In this document: positions 12,837 to 23,900 of the stretch, piece by piece
How positions within the stretch are numbered: position 1 is the stretch's first letter
How the letters are laid out: every line of letters begins with the position of its first letter
Assembly (NCBI RefSeq): GCF_000204055.1
Contig: NW_006768775.1
Coordinates: forward strand, 1,373,230 to 1,437,229
Direction of reading: 5' to 3'
DNA from: Melampsora larici-populina 98AG31
Taxonomy: Eukaryota; Basidiomycota; Pucciniomycetes; Pucciniales; Melampsoraceae
DNA: 64,000 nt
The notes under the pieces: generated by a model
Told to the model about the DNA's origin: nothing
What the model saw: only the letters and a program-made list of their open reading frames with translations
The model's database searches: none
Position numbers and translations under genes: made by a program

Positions 12837-13600
12837 ATGTCGTTACCTTCACCACTGAATATGCGATGGAAAGGCATTGTTTCTTTGCGCAACGAAGTGA
12901 GTGGTATTGTCAAAAGCGCTGAGAAATAGCATCGGTGTAACTGACGTATTCACAGACTTTCAAATTAGGGGGTTTCGGAGAGTGGCATCGATGCTTCGAG
13001 GTGGTGTCAGAGAATACCCTCGCTTGCTGGTCGAATTCGATCTTCAAGATCCGTATTGACGACAAAACACTATTCAATGATGGAGATATCGTGTCATTAG
13101 AAGGTGACGTTGCTGCTCCCAACGATGAGTCTAATACGGTAGTCATCGTCCAAGGACCTCTCCTCAAGAGATCGCCGGAATGGCTTGCGTTATCTGACTT
13201 GAAAGTAAACTTAATCAGCGTTTCTGGACGTGGCTATGTCCTGGAGCGCAACATTGGAGAAGGACTCTGGAGCACCCTTTTAGTAGAACATAATGTATGG
13301 GTGACTATGGTGAGGCATTTACATTCTCTGGCCTTGATTGTGACTGATTTTGGGGCAGTGGGGGAGATATATGGCATTCAAGGTTATATACGTCGATCTT
13401 GGCAATACTGTGATCCCTTCTCCTCCGCAAGCGCTCCCAGAATCAACTGTCCGATTGGAGGGAACGGTTCTAGAATGGTCGAGGGAAGCGAATATGTGGA
13501 CAGTGCACGTAAGTCATTCGGTATGTCGCTGGAAACAATACTGAAATCGTACCTGGCTCAGATTCACGCTGTGCAATTGGAGAGTGGGCTTCGCGTCTAG
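12837..13600 (+). CDS. Two-barrel (OB-like) family protein, copy 3
   Basis: The only member on the plus strand. Exons 12837-12896, 12956-13294, 13359-13508 and 13562-13600 give 195 aa. All three introns (59, 64, 53 bp) are phase 0 with GTGAGT, GTATGG and GTAAGT donors. Exon 1 encodes 20 residues (starts MSLPSPL). Exon 2 holds the first module: DIVSLEGDVAAP, then NLISVSGRGYVLER, then STLLVEHN at the splice site. Exon 3 holds the second module: RYMAFKVIYVD, STVRLEGTVLEW and NMWTVH at the splice site. Exon 4 adds 12 residues. Same layout as the copies at 2862, 10240, 15108 and 17531. Function unknown; no signal peptide or membrane segment is evident. Confidence 0.72.
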
Positions 13601-15107
13601 CTTTGGGATTGGGGAGGCGGAGATGCGAAACATTGATGTCGAGATTTTCAACGTAAGCTTCAGAGTCGTGTTGTTGGCCTGGGTCAGAGTTGTGAATTGA
13701 ACGATTGTTGGAAAACACCTGAATTTTCGTACAAAAGGTACTGAGGCGGCGAACAGTGAAAGAAGTAGGGCGTAGGGCGTCATAAGGGCTGCGTTGATGT
13801 GCCATGAAACGAAAAACGTTTACGAATGGGGTTTGACTGAGACCCAGCATTGAAAGTTTGTTGTACCATTCGATAGAACGTGGTTGCAGAGACTTCAAAC
13901 TCAGCCAAAATTTTGAAATGTTTAAGTGGCGAATAATTATTACCTTGGTTGGGAAACGGCATATCTTCCCGCTGATCAACATTGAAAGATCAGGCATTGG
14001 TGCATTGACCATAGCTGAAGGATTGGTCGCCTGATACCGATATTGGGAAAAGGATCTCATGGAAGGTTTGAGCATCACTTTATAAAACACTAAGTGGCTA
14101 ATCTGATCAATGGAGCTTGCGGCTGGCTTCAAGCACCGGAAAATCACCTCTTTGTGTGCCTTCTTGGTAGCACACCAAAAATGAAGTGGCTTGCGCTGTG
14201 GCAATGATTACTATTGCTATCGTTGCCAAGTGTGGAGACAACGATATGGTTCAGTAAACCTTCTACGTCGCTGCTGACTTGAAACAAATCTGATCGCATC
14301 ATCTGGTTGCAATGGAGCCAACCACGGCAATATTGATATATCTGATCTTACATGGCGTTTTTCGAGAGGATACAATCCTGAGAGTTGACATTAATACTAA
14401 GTTGCTGTTGAGAGGTGGTCAACATTGATTTTATAACCGGCTTGAGCAGTGGTTTCTTTTTGCACAATATCACTCATTACGATCAGTGCCAATGAAGAGG
14501 CTCAAAATTGTGAGGAAGTCGCAAGGGTCGTGAGCGGAGGACGTATTTGTCAGGCAGTGGTTTTTTTCACAGAGGGAAGCACTGTAGACTCAAATTGTAA
14601 CTGCATCATTGTGATAATGCAACCTCGGTGTCTACCCGTACTTACCTTCGATGTATGTCTACGCTACACCGTCAATGTCTAGTCTATAATCAGTAGTTCT
14701 GTGACTGTATTGCATTCCTAGTATTATCAACAACGAAGGTCTTTGCAGAACGGCGTGGGGAGCATTGTATTGAGTTTAATCTGCGTCACCTTTTGAGTTG
14801 TGCTTCTATTGATCGAATAACAATGTCTTGAAATTGACTAAAGGACGCTATTTGTCATAGTTGTAATAGGAGTAACAGTGGGGGAAACATGAGAAGGTCG
14901 GTGCGATTTGCGAATAAAGATCTTGATCCGAATGATATTTGCAAGTTCTGAGTTATTATGGGCGACTCTCATTAATGCTTTGTACTGCGACAGCGTGAAC
15001 TTGGACTCGATGCTTGGTGTATTTCGGTAGTCTGGAAAGAATAGATCAGTATTGGTAGATCGTGTGGAGTGGAGAGACACGTACATGAGTTTGCAGTGTG
15101 CTAAACC
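13601..15107. other. Spacer; possible degenerate sixth family copy on the minus strand
   Basis: A long minus-strand open region (14204 to 13470, antisense to the end of copy 3) contains DLSMLISGKICRF followed by a GTAATA donor, which faintly recalls the LMSGKI start of the first module in copy 1. I could not assemble the remaining exons in one frame, so this is at best a decayed copy. A second minus-strand frame at 15086-14838 begins just downstream of copy 4 and has no recognised motif. Confidence 0.25.
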
Positions 15108-15954
15108 TCACAATGGAAGAGGGGCGAGACCTCTTTGTTGCCTGCTTTCTCTAACAGCTGGCTGAACTTGAATCATCTGCACTTCCGACACCTTTAATGA
15201 CATGGTGTGTCAATTGTTGAACGATACAAAATTTGGCTAAACACTCACCTCGATTTCCCATGTGTTCGTAGCTTGCTGATGTGCAACGACAACACCGCAT
15301 AAGCTAATGACATTTCCCACATTGAGAGCGTCGATACTGAGATAGTCTGTGATATGTGGTTTCAAAAGGTAAATCACATGGAAATCGTGCCGCTAATGGG
15401 ACAAAGACATGGGTGAGCAGGTAAAGGTGAAAATCATTGAGGAATTATTTACCATAAAGGCGGTGCAGCGATGCAACACTTTGATGTATTCAACCGATCT
15501 CGAACTTGGCGTCAGAACGCGACGGGACCATTCCTCAATTCGACCAATGCCGTGTGTTGTGACTCTGTTAAGCATACAATTGAGGCGAACCTCGGCGTGG
15601 TCAATGGAGATAGTAGTAATGGAGTCCTCGAATATTGTTGAGACAGAGTTGCTACCGCCAGCGGCAACTTCACCGTCGATTCGAAATGCATGATTTAATT
15701 TCATTGAGGTTCCATTGCGCTCCGTGGCAATAAAGACCTTGATGCCTTCAAGTGCACCAGAATCAATGATGACGTCGGTCTCAAACAGCTTTAAGCGAGG
15801 TGTGGAATTGTGTATTGCCAATTCCGTCTGGGAGAATTCAGTCAGCACTCTTTGTCTCGAATGGTCAATATTGACAAAGACTAACATCGGTTTTTGTCCA
15901 GAATATGCTACTAAAGCGCAAAGGGAACGTAGATAATGAATAGTTTTCCATCAT
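15108..15954 (-). CDS. Two-barrel (OB-like) family protein, copy 4
   Basis: Exons 15954-15886, 15827-15453, 15392-15249 and 15191-15108 give 223 aa. All three introns are phase 0, 57-60 bp, with donors GTTAGT, GTAAAT and GTGAGT and a CTGAC-type branch site before the first acceptor. Exon 1 encodes 23 residues. Exon 2 (first module) has AFRIDGEVAAGG, TTHGIGRIEEW and YIKVLHRC. Exon 3 (second module) has HDFHVIYLLKPHI, NVISLCGVVVAH and NTWEIE at the last splice site. Exon 4 encodes 27 residues, Gln/Arg-rich. An alternative start at the ATG at 15887 would need no first intron, but the two-exon start fits the family plan better. Function unknown. Confidence 0.7.
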
Positions 15955-16316
15955 GAGGCGATGAAGTGTCGATAGGCAATTATTATGATTGGTCTTGGTT
16001 GTGTGTTGTCCTATACAAATTTTGGGAATGTTGATACTTTGAATCTGCTCCCAGGAACAGAGTCGGCGAGGTTTTGATAGGAAATTTAGTACATCTTGGG
16101 CTGTGCAATTTACCTGAACACCATCGCCGACTGGTCGAGGCCAACATTACGACTACATCATAGAGGCAGAGGGCTGAGGCATCACTGCGCGACGTGGCGC
16201 GGTGGTCATGACTGGCAAGGTCAAAGGCAACACTCTTCGCTACGGGGCACTGGATTGAACGGTGCAGACGATCTGATCTGGGGAGCTGGTTTAGATGGTC
16301 ATCAATATATATAACT
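15955..16316. other. Intergenic up to the assembly gap
   Basis: No supported gene. The final 60 bases before the gap are not repetitive, so the gap cause is not obvious. Confidence 0.3.
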
Positions 16317-16416
16317 NNNNNNNNNNNNNNNNNNNNNNNNNNNNNNNNNNNNNNNNNNNNNNNNNNNNNNNNNNNNNNNNNNNNNNNNNNNNNNNNNNNN
16401 NNNNNNNNNNNNNNNN
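16317..16416. other. Assembly gap (100 N)
   Basis: Exactly 100 undetermined bases, the usual placeholder for a gap of unknown length. Neighbouring coordinates and the spacing between family copies 4 and 5 are therefore nominal. Confidence 0.99.
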
Positions 16417-16610
16417 TACATATGTATGTATGGTGCCTTTTCCTCCTTCAAATGGATATTTTGCAAAACATCCAAAGAATGAATAAATTCAAAGCATGTG
16501 AAAGGTACATATAGGTCACATTGTGAATGGTTTTGAATATTTTGATGGAATATCCATACCATCAAATGTAAATGAGGTCCCAGACAGACTAAGTGTCTCC
16601 ACCAGAGTCA

Positions 16611-16655
16611 GGTGACCATCATTGATCACCTAGAAGATGATCAATGATGGTCACC
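16611..16655. repeat. Perfect 18-bp-stem hairpin
   Basis: Arms 16611-16628 and 16638-16655 are perfect reverse complements (GGTGACCATCATTGATCA) around a 9-nt loop. A second perfect hairpin with 17-bp arms (17230-17246 and 17252-17268, starting CTATAGGGCAATC, 5-nt loop) lies 575 bp downstream. No T-run follows, so these are not obvious terminators; they may be relics of small inverted-repeat elements. Confidence 0.8.
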
Positions 16656-17229
16656 CCACACAACACTCAGAACACTACACTAAGGATAGATTTAAATATT
16701 CTAGTGTTTGCATCCCTTCGAAAGTGACTCCACATACCTCTGGCAAAAAAAAAATGAGGTGGTCACCCAAATATTAGCCCCGTGAATTTGCCGCAACCCC
16801 CTTGCCTCCACAGGGTACCAATGGCTGTGGCCCATAACTTTGGGCAACTCCTGAGTGCTCATCTTTGACAATTCCATTTTCTGTCTCTGTCTCTTAATGA
16901 TTGTCCAATTTTTTTTTGGGACACAGCAACCGGGAACCCCGCCAGTTGGTAGTATTTACCAATGCCAATGCACCCAATCACTATATTTACATTCTTCATA
17001 ACTATTACATATCGCCGCATCTATCAACCCCTGTGAGAGGTTCCCAGTGCCCGCCCTGCTTAGCATTGTAGCCCTCCTCAATGCCATAGATGCCATAGAT
17101 ACATTGGTTTGTTGATATGATATAATTGAATTGTGGATGAACAGAGGTGATTGCTAGATAGAGCTATAAGAGAAGCAATGCAATTTGAAAAATGTGGCAC
17201 TGAGTACAAAATTCTTTCACACAATGTGA

Positions 17230-17268
17230 CTATAGGGCAATCATGATTCAGTCATGATTGCCCTATAG
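17230..17268. repeat. Perfect 17-bp-stem hairpin
   Basis: Arms CTATAGGGCAATCATGA and its exact complement surround a TTCAG loop. It lies about 260 bp beyond the 3' end of the minus-strand gene 17531-18358. The surrounding 16417-17530 region otherwise has no supported gene. Confidence 0.8.
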
Positions 17269-17530
17269 ATGATGTTATGTGGTGTGGAATAAGTTTTTTA
17301 AGTGCCTGATTCTGTCACATACATTTACATTTACATTTACACATATTTACAAAGGCAAACAAGATGATCAGATGTAAGACACCAAACCAAGTGAAAGATA
17401 CAAAATGAGAAGGGAAAGATACAAATGGACAATTCCACATCTCTAAAGTAACAAGAAATCAAAGCCACATTGGACAGCACATGTAAACAAGAGCTACCCA
17501 AAAATGTCCCCTCCACTGCATAAATTGATA

Positions 17531-18358
17531 TCATTCAAGAAACTCATGACTGCGCACCTGTGGAGCAAACCAGATCAGAATGGGAGACAACACAAAAGGC
17601 CTTTGTGAACTGACCTTGACAATAAACCTTCCAGACACGATATCTTTCCTAATAACATAACCATGCAGCAACATCCTTGCCCCCACAGCAATCTGCGGCC
17701 AATAAAAGCTCATTGGAGTAAACAGCCCGAATTGATAAGTCATAATGAATTCCTTGATTTCTTCGGTCTGTGTGAGGCAGCAAAGTCAGTGACAGGTTAA
17801 TCACCAATGATGACCAATTGCTAGTACATACCCGAGGGTCAAACCAATTGTGTTTGGCGTTGACAGTGAGTTCCCAACCAGTTATTTTGTCTACATCTTC
17901 AAAATAGAAATCAACGATCTTTCCAACGCCGTTCACTACAGCTTTACCTGCTAGGAGGTCTCCTAGGTCTTGAGGATTGATTACTACATCAGTTTTGCTG
18001 TTGTGGGAGTGTTTGATTGCACTTTCCCCCGAATTGTGATTGTGCCCGAAGGGTCCGACAATGCAGTAGGTCTTGGCGCGCTGAAGTTTGTCGGCGGGCC
18101 TCACGTAGGCGATAGCAGTCAGGGGTTCAAAGACGTGACCTCCGAAGGGGCCTTTCAAAGCAAGGTTCGTGTTGGACAAGTGCCAACCCGTTCCAAGGTT
18201 GTTGGGGTTGACGCGGTTTGCCTGTTTGCCAACATCACACATACAATGAAACCCAGGAGTTAGTGGACGATGCACATTGAAGGCACCGTTCTGAGGGGGT
18301 CGATGCTTACATCGTCTATGTTGTGAAGGATGGCCGTCATGAGGGTAGGGAAAGGCAT
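17531..18358 (-). CDS. Two-barrel (OB-like) family protein, copy 5
   Basis: Exons 18358-18311, 18221-17832, 17767-17615 and 17557-17531 give 205 aa. Introns of 89, 64 and 57 bp are all phase 0, with donors GTAAGC, GTATGT and GTCAGT. Exon 1 encodes 16 residues. Exon 2 (first module) has KTYCIVGPFGHNH, LLAGKAVVNGVGKIVDF and NAKHNWFDP. Exon 3 (51 codons, the same length as in copy 2) has the second module: FTPMSFYWPQ, ARMLLHGYVIRK and GRFIVK at the splice site. Exon 4 encodes 8 residues. The GGHVFEPLTAIAYV stretch preceding the first module aligns with GGAPFENPIQITSY of copy 2, making these two the closest pair. Function unknown. Confidence 0.72.
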
Positions 18359-19295
18359 GCATCTGGTGAGTATGCGTAACAGAAGCAGAAGACAAAGATC
18401 GAAATTGTGAAGAATGCCGGCGCTATGATAAGGAGACAATAACAAAAGAAAAAGAGGTACGGTGAGGACTCAGTATGGTATGTAGGGAAGTGGCGCGCGT
18501 GGGGGGCTCTCTTCCCTCTGCTGCATCACCATTTTATAAGCAGTTTAAGCCTTGGTGATGACCAAAGGGCCGACTGGCTGGTGCTGGTATACATCCCTCC
18601 TTCAGACAGCTACGAACGACACTGTTTGTTGTGCATGCCATGGCATTTACAGAGTAAGTGGATAGCATTTACCCATTTTCCTCTAGCAACCTTGGTTCAC
18701 CGTGGCCATGATGTAAGAACCATTTCAACAACTACAACTAGGCAGCGTGGTGTTGTTGTTGTTGTTGGTTGGTGCTCGCTCATGTGCAAGCGCAAGCAAT
18801 TGTCAAGGCCTCTACTTGACCAAGTTCATATGTAGAAGTAGATCGATTCACATATGAGTATTTTAAGAGTCAAATTTGAGTCACTTTGATTATGTTTTGT
18901 TCAAACTAACAACAAAGCCCGACAAAGTGGTGAAAAAACAATTGGGATTTGAAGTGCCAAAAGGATATTTAAATGCAAATAAAAAATCACATATAAGGAA
19001 GCACTATTGAGGACCAACGACTGATTGCACTATTGGACTATATATAACTTTTCACCTGATACCTTGTGTTTAGAAATCATAATATATAACTGAACAGAAT
19101 AAAAATTTCTTCATTGTATTGATACTCTTTGTGTCATTGTTTGTTTTCAAAAGTGATGACATCTTTTCTGACCGACTACCCATCGTAAGATGGGTAGTCG
19201 AACCGAGAAGATGTAGTGACAAGTAATCATGGATTAATTAGCCCTGAGCTGTCCCGATAACACAAACATGAAACGAAGTAACTGACTCACCAGTA
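18359..19295. other. Intergenic, with an imperfect hairpin
   Basis: No gene recognised. A 25-bp imperfect stem (19160-19184 with 19189-19213, about 21 of 25 paired, GTAA loop) sits just beyond the 3' end of the CxC5/CxC6 gene. Confidence 0.45.
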
Positions 19296-21601
19296 TTATA
19301 GGATACCATTGCCCATAAATTCCATACCTGGTCTTTTTTTCAGCTTGCGTATGAGCCAAGCGTTCCGCAATGCAACCATCTCCTCCAAGAAAAAGTTATA
19401 CTTGGTGGAGTGCATGCTTCTACACATTGAAGCAAAACCTCCATACCATATGTTTGTAAGTTCCGCTGCGGACGCGTTGAAAAACCATTTACCGTCTTCT
19501 TGAATGTTGGGGAACAGGCGGGGGTTTGTGAAGCGCTGACAGAACTCATCGCTCCCAGCATGGGAGCGATGGTGGAATGGGTCGACGGGGATTACTGTGT
19601 CCTTGAACCGGCTGGCATCCACTGAACCGTGGTATATATGTTTGGTCAGTCGGCACGCGTTGCCATAAAAAACGACCTCCGGTATACCCTGAGGGAAGGT
19701 CTCTTCCAAGAAAGCCTGCGAGCAAGTGTCATCAGAGGTAATTGTTGTAAAGGAAATTGGTCGTGATAACTGCAAAGAAAAGAAATTCACTTACTTTAAC
19801 GGCACTGACGGATTCGGAGTGATAGAACGTTTTGCGTGCCAATATGATGCCACCGGCCCACGATGAGTTGATCGTTGTGTGTTCGCATTCGACTTAAACA
19901 TACTTTGTCTTTTTGTTGAGATTCCCCACCGTCGCGGGCACGTTCGTGTGCCCGGTTGGACTCGTCCGCTTGTTGAAGACTTTCCAGGTCTTCAAACTCC
20001 CCAGTCTCGGTGTTTAGATGAACCGTTGCATCTGAGGGAAGGTTTGAACCTGGTCGATTCAGAATGGCCGTGAGAGAAAAGCTACCTTCTACTCGTTTTT
20101 CAAACGCTTGCATCGCGCTGATGTGAGCTTCGTTCTTGCAAGTCCTGCTTCCGGGTTCGCACAATGAAGTGCAAGGTTGAGCTTGACAACGATTCCCCAG
20201 GAGATGAAAGTGTTCTTTACAGAAGCGGTGATTGATGTTCTCCAGCCTGTTGGTGCAGGGTCCTTCAGGTTGTCGTAATCCGGCCGTATTAGTCATCTCA
20301 GCGAGCTGATTGGTGGTAGCACTACAGCGCCAATGGCCTATAGTGAGACCATCAGTTACAACGGCACGTATGCCTGAAAGAGTGTTCAAGTGGTCGTGAG
20401 GAATCCAGTTTGGTTTTCTGGAGTCTTTAATGAAAACGGAACTGACCTAATAGGATTTCCTCGCCAGTCTCAGAATCAATTCCGCCCGATTGAATTCGAA
20501 CACAGCGGGAGCAGTAGTGGTCCCGGTCTCGGGTACCCTCGACGGCCAAGAGATCGAGATGGAGGCCCATGGCATCCTCAAAACGTAGATGATTGGTCCC
20601 ACTTGCGCTAACTGTGAGCTGGGTACCCCTGCGGTCTGCGTGATCGAGGAGGGAGAGGAGGTCCAGTCCATCGCTGCACACAGCCTCCGACATCGCCGGT
20701 GAAAACGCTTGATCGGAGGCAAATTGAGGAATGTTACACTCGTTGAAAAATGTCCTATTGTACCAATTCACTAAGTTGAAGTGAGAAACACTAGGGCATT
20801 GCACGGTCAGTTCCCAATCTTACGTATGTCAACAATGAAAAGCAAATAAGGCGTAAAAACACTCACTGCGCTAACAACTGAATCCCACGTAACATGTGGT
20901 GCAAACGTCGGGTCATGTAGTAGTGACAATGCACTTGAAGGATGTCCGGGTCACGGCCCAATGATATGTTGTAGTAGCATCGCAGTCCTTCCCGGGTGTA
21001 GTAGCTTGGTCTATAGGATGTTGCACATTTCGTATCTGGGAATGAAAGCATTACGATTTAGCGGTTCGATCGAGCTTTATAAAGCTGAACGGTTGAATGG
21101 GAAACGTAAATTGAAAACGTATACGTAAATCGATAACGTACCTGGACATCTCAGGATGGTTGTCTCGGCGGTGTGTACACCATCCGAGTCAAAGACGTAC
21201 GCGTTTAGGCGCGAGTGGACGTGTAGCTTTGGTGTGTTTGGACAGACAAGACACCGGGAAACAGGGGCTCGCAGGTATTGCTCGGCGACCTTGGAGGTGT
21301 TATCGGTTTCAACGCCGAGTTCCCGGATAGATGTGGTAGAATCGATACGGGCGGATGGTAAGATATCCCAGGCCAAACTCCAGAGGCTGCGGATGAGTGG
21401 GTGCAGGAACGCTGGTTTTAGTGCCGCGAGGAAGAATTTGGCGACTGGTAGTCGGTACGATCGGAGTCGAAGTCCTTGGCCAGCGCGCTGTTGGACTTCG
21501 GATGCAAGGGACATGAAGCGCACGAAGTCCCCTACCGTGAGTGTGGTGCTGAGTTGAGGAGTCGTCCTTGTAAGATGGGCTACAAATTCGGTGAGCAGCA
21601 T
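19296..21601 (-). pseudogene. CxC5-CxC6 cysteine-cluster protein associated with KDZ transposons (one frameshift)
   Basis: Basidiomycete CxC5/CxC6 proteins are found with Kyakuja-Dileera-Zisupton (KDZ) DNA transposons; their biochemical role is not established. Predicted exons: 21601-21142, 21035-20867, 20790-20447, 20373-19795, 19715-19296, with introns of 73-106 bp. The CxC5 part has CLVCPN, then RCPDTKCATSYRPSYY spanning the first intron, then DPDILQVHCHYYM. The CxC6 part has AVVTDGLTIGHWRC, a Cys/His cluster (FCKEHFHLLGNRC, QPCTSLC) and RMRTHNDQLIV. The last exon has EETFPQGIPEVVFYGNAC, VIPVDPFHHR and ELTNIWYGGFASMCR, the conserved tail of this family. Near 19856 the frame shifts by one base: GGIILARKTFY, which should follow QLIV, is in the next frame. 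The rest is open, so inactivation is recent or the base call is wrong. No KDZ transposase lies in the window. Confidence 0.82.
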
Positions 21602-23346
21602 AATGTCGATCAGAGGGAGGGGATTGCTGAAGAGGGATTGAGTGAGTAGTTGTGGGTTGAGGGTAAGTTGGTGGGGGAGAGGGTGCGTGCGAGGAGTCGT
21701 CTCGCGTCGCGAGGCGTGGGAGGTGACACCTCAAGGGGTACCTCTGCCCACAAGTGGGCCACGTGGTCTGCTTGGCATACAGACCTTATGCACAGCACCC
21801 ATGATGCTTAAGTGGTAAAGGCCAAAGAGATTTATCGTACACTTTACATATACGGTTGACTCACGTGGACCCATAACCCATGGGGTTGTAAGGTTTTATC
21901 AGCATTATCAGAAATTATCAGGATTATCAGGTTTGCGCCTGCAAAAACCCCGATCCTACAGTCTACCCCAGCACACTCCGAACAGCTTTGCTTCTCAGGG
22001 TCACTCAATCTGTTTTCATAAAAGAGCGTAAACCACCCACTCATGTCTCACAGTTTTTGAATTCTATTCAAGTACATGAACAAAGAAGCTGATCTTTCGC
22101 AATTTTCAAGACAGGCGGCTTCAAAAACTTACTTGTCAAGTAAGCTTTTGCACCTTTTACAGAAGGGGCTGGGGACCTGTGGTGAAAAGTGGGCATTTGT
22201 GTGGCTTGTAGCGGCACAAATTTGTCTTGCCTTCAAGACTTTTGAATGGATAAAACTTTAGTGTCATCTAGAAGCACTTTATACCGGTGTGTATTTTTGC
22301 AAAGCAAAAAGATGGACAAAAATGTTTGTCAGTTTTGAGTGGCTTTCATATTGCTTTTGAGCAATCTCAAAAGCATTCCCAACTTTTTGAACTGCGACTG
22401 AATTGGGTTTGGAAACCGGTTGGTTGCTTTTTTGCCCAACCCCTATTGTCCTGAGTCTTGTTATTTTTTTCTTCCCTCCTTTGATCTCAAAGCCCAAGCC
22501 CTCCTCAATGTGATCAATTCACTAGGATTGGCTTATCATGTTAGATTGTTGTTCTTTAAGACTCGTTTTTCTATCTTGTTTGTTTCTGAATTTTTTTTCA
22601 TCTATATCCTTCTCTGTGATCACAAATCCCTTCCTATGTTGTTTAAAAAGGGGTAGCTGATTTCTTTTGGTTCTTTATATGGTTGTACACGCCTTGTTGT
22701 GGGGGGGTGTTGTAGTCAGTTCTCACGCCTACGTGGCACGACCACAGCGCAGTCCCAATTGGACCACTATAAGAGTTGGCAGCTCAGCATCAGCTCCAAT
22801 TCCACATCTTTCTCTTGTGGAACTTGGAGCTCCCAAAGCTGAGCTTGTCTCTTATACAAACAACATAGTCCCACACTGAGTCTTCCAAGCTTGAATGCCT
22901 TGGAATTTGCTTCTGGTAAAGTGTCGAAAGGCTCTTGCTTCTGGTCACCTACATACACAATGCCTTTTTGAGTCCAGAAATCTCTTTGTCTATGTGCTTT
23001 AATGCAGACTTGTTTGCCCAGGTTCTTGAAATATAATTGGGTGGAGGAATGTCTTCAACACAGAATACAAAATCTGGAAATATAATGGTGGGCAGAAAGG
23101 ATTTCCTGCCCAGCGGTATTTCAAGTGCTCAACGTTGATATTGAATGTAATGACCAAACATTATGATCATCATAAGATTTTCTGTTGGTTATAAAGCTCA
23201 GTGTATGGTGTTTGAATTGAATGTGAGTTGTTTACAAAATATCTAAAAAGGACCTGATTGACTTTGTTGAATTGCCCTGGTACCACTGCAGAACTTGAAT
23301 GTTTATGTCTCTTGGAAGGGACTGTACATACACAGTAGCAAACTAA
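21602..23346. other. Non-coding transition to AT-rich DNA
   Basis: No gene found. Around 22780-22860 an imperfect long hairpin pairs AGCTCAGC with GCTGAGCT across about 70 bases. From about 22 kb the composition becomes more AT-rich and coding features give way to mobile elements. Confidence 0.4.
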
Positions 23347-23900
23347 CTAAGTCCCTCGCCAACGGCCCAAGGCTTGAGCGAGGGACTCACCTCAAAAACC
23401 CAAATTCTGGCGTGAGAAGTAGGCTGTATTCAGCAAAAAATCTCTACCTCTTGATAACTATTTTGGCTCATTCAAGTCGTTTTTGTGCAAAGGAATAGAT
23501 AACGGTCACAAGCCGTTACATGAGCTGCAACTTCCAGAAGTTTCATTTGTAGACTGCAAGTTACACTGCTTGGGAATTTGTTATTGGACTTTTGAACCAC
23601 TTCCTGAGCAGTGAGCGGGTTTGAAGCCTGTATTTCTCAGAAACTGGCAAAAATCTCCAACCTTGGACCGCCCAAACATGCAAGTTCCTGATAACATATT
23701 GGAGAGCTTGAAGCACTAGCACATGTAATGGACTCTTGCTAGCAACTTTTCCTTTTTCATGGAGTGTTGTTTATATAGCCAGAACACCAAGAACACAATG
23801 TAGCGGTTTTCAGCTCAATACAGCTCACTTCTCAAGCCAAATTTCTTGTTTTTGAGGTAAGTGCCTTGCTCGAGCCTCGGGCTGTTGGCGAGGGACTTAG
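23347..23900. mobile_element. Inverted-repeat element (MITE-like), 554 bp
   Basis: Ends are inverted repeats of roughly 50 bp starting CTAAGTCCCTCGCCAAC, followed by a GAGCRAGGSACT block and CTCAAAAAC; a few mismatches separate the two arms. No coding capacity. I could not assign a target-site duplication with confidence. Confidence 0.6.

Noticed and set aside
13470..14204. 244-residue minus-strand open frame as a gene
   Set aside because: It overlaps the last exons of the well-supported plus-strand family copy 3 and does not show the family exon plan. Only a faint motif similarity remains, noted as a possible relic.
21309..21734. Pro/Thr/His-rich 141-residue minus-strand frame
   Set aside because: It is antisense-frame shadow of the first exon of the CxC5/CxC6 gene, which has recognisable motifs in another frame of the same strand.
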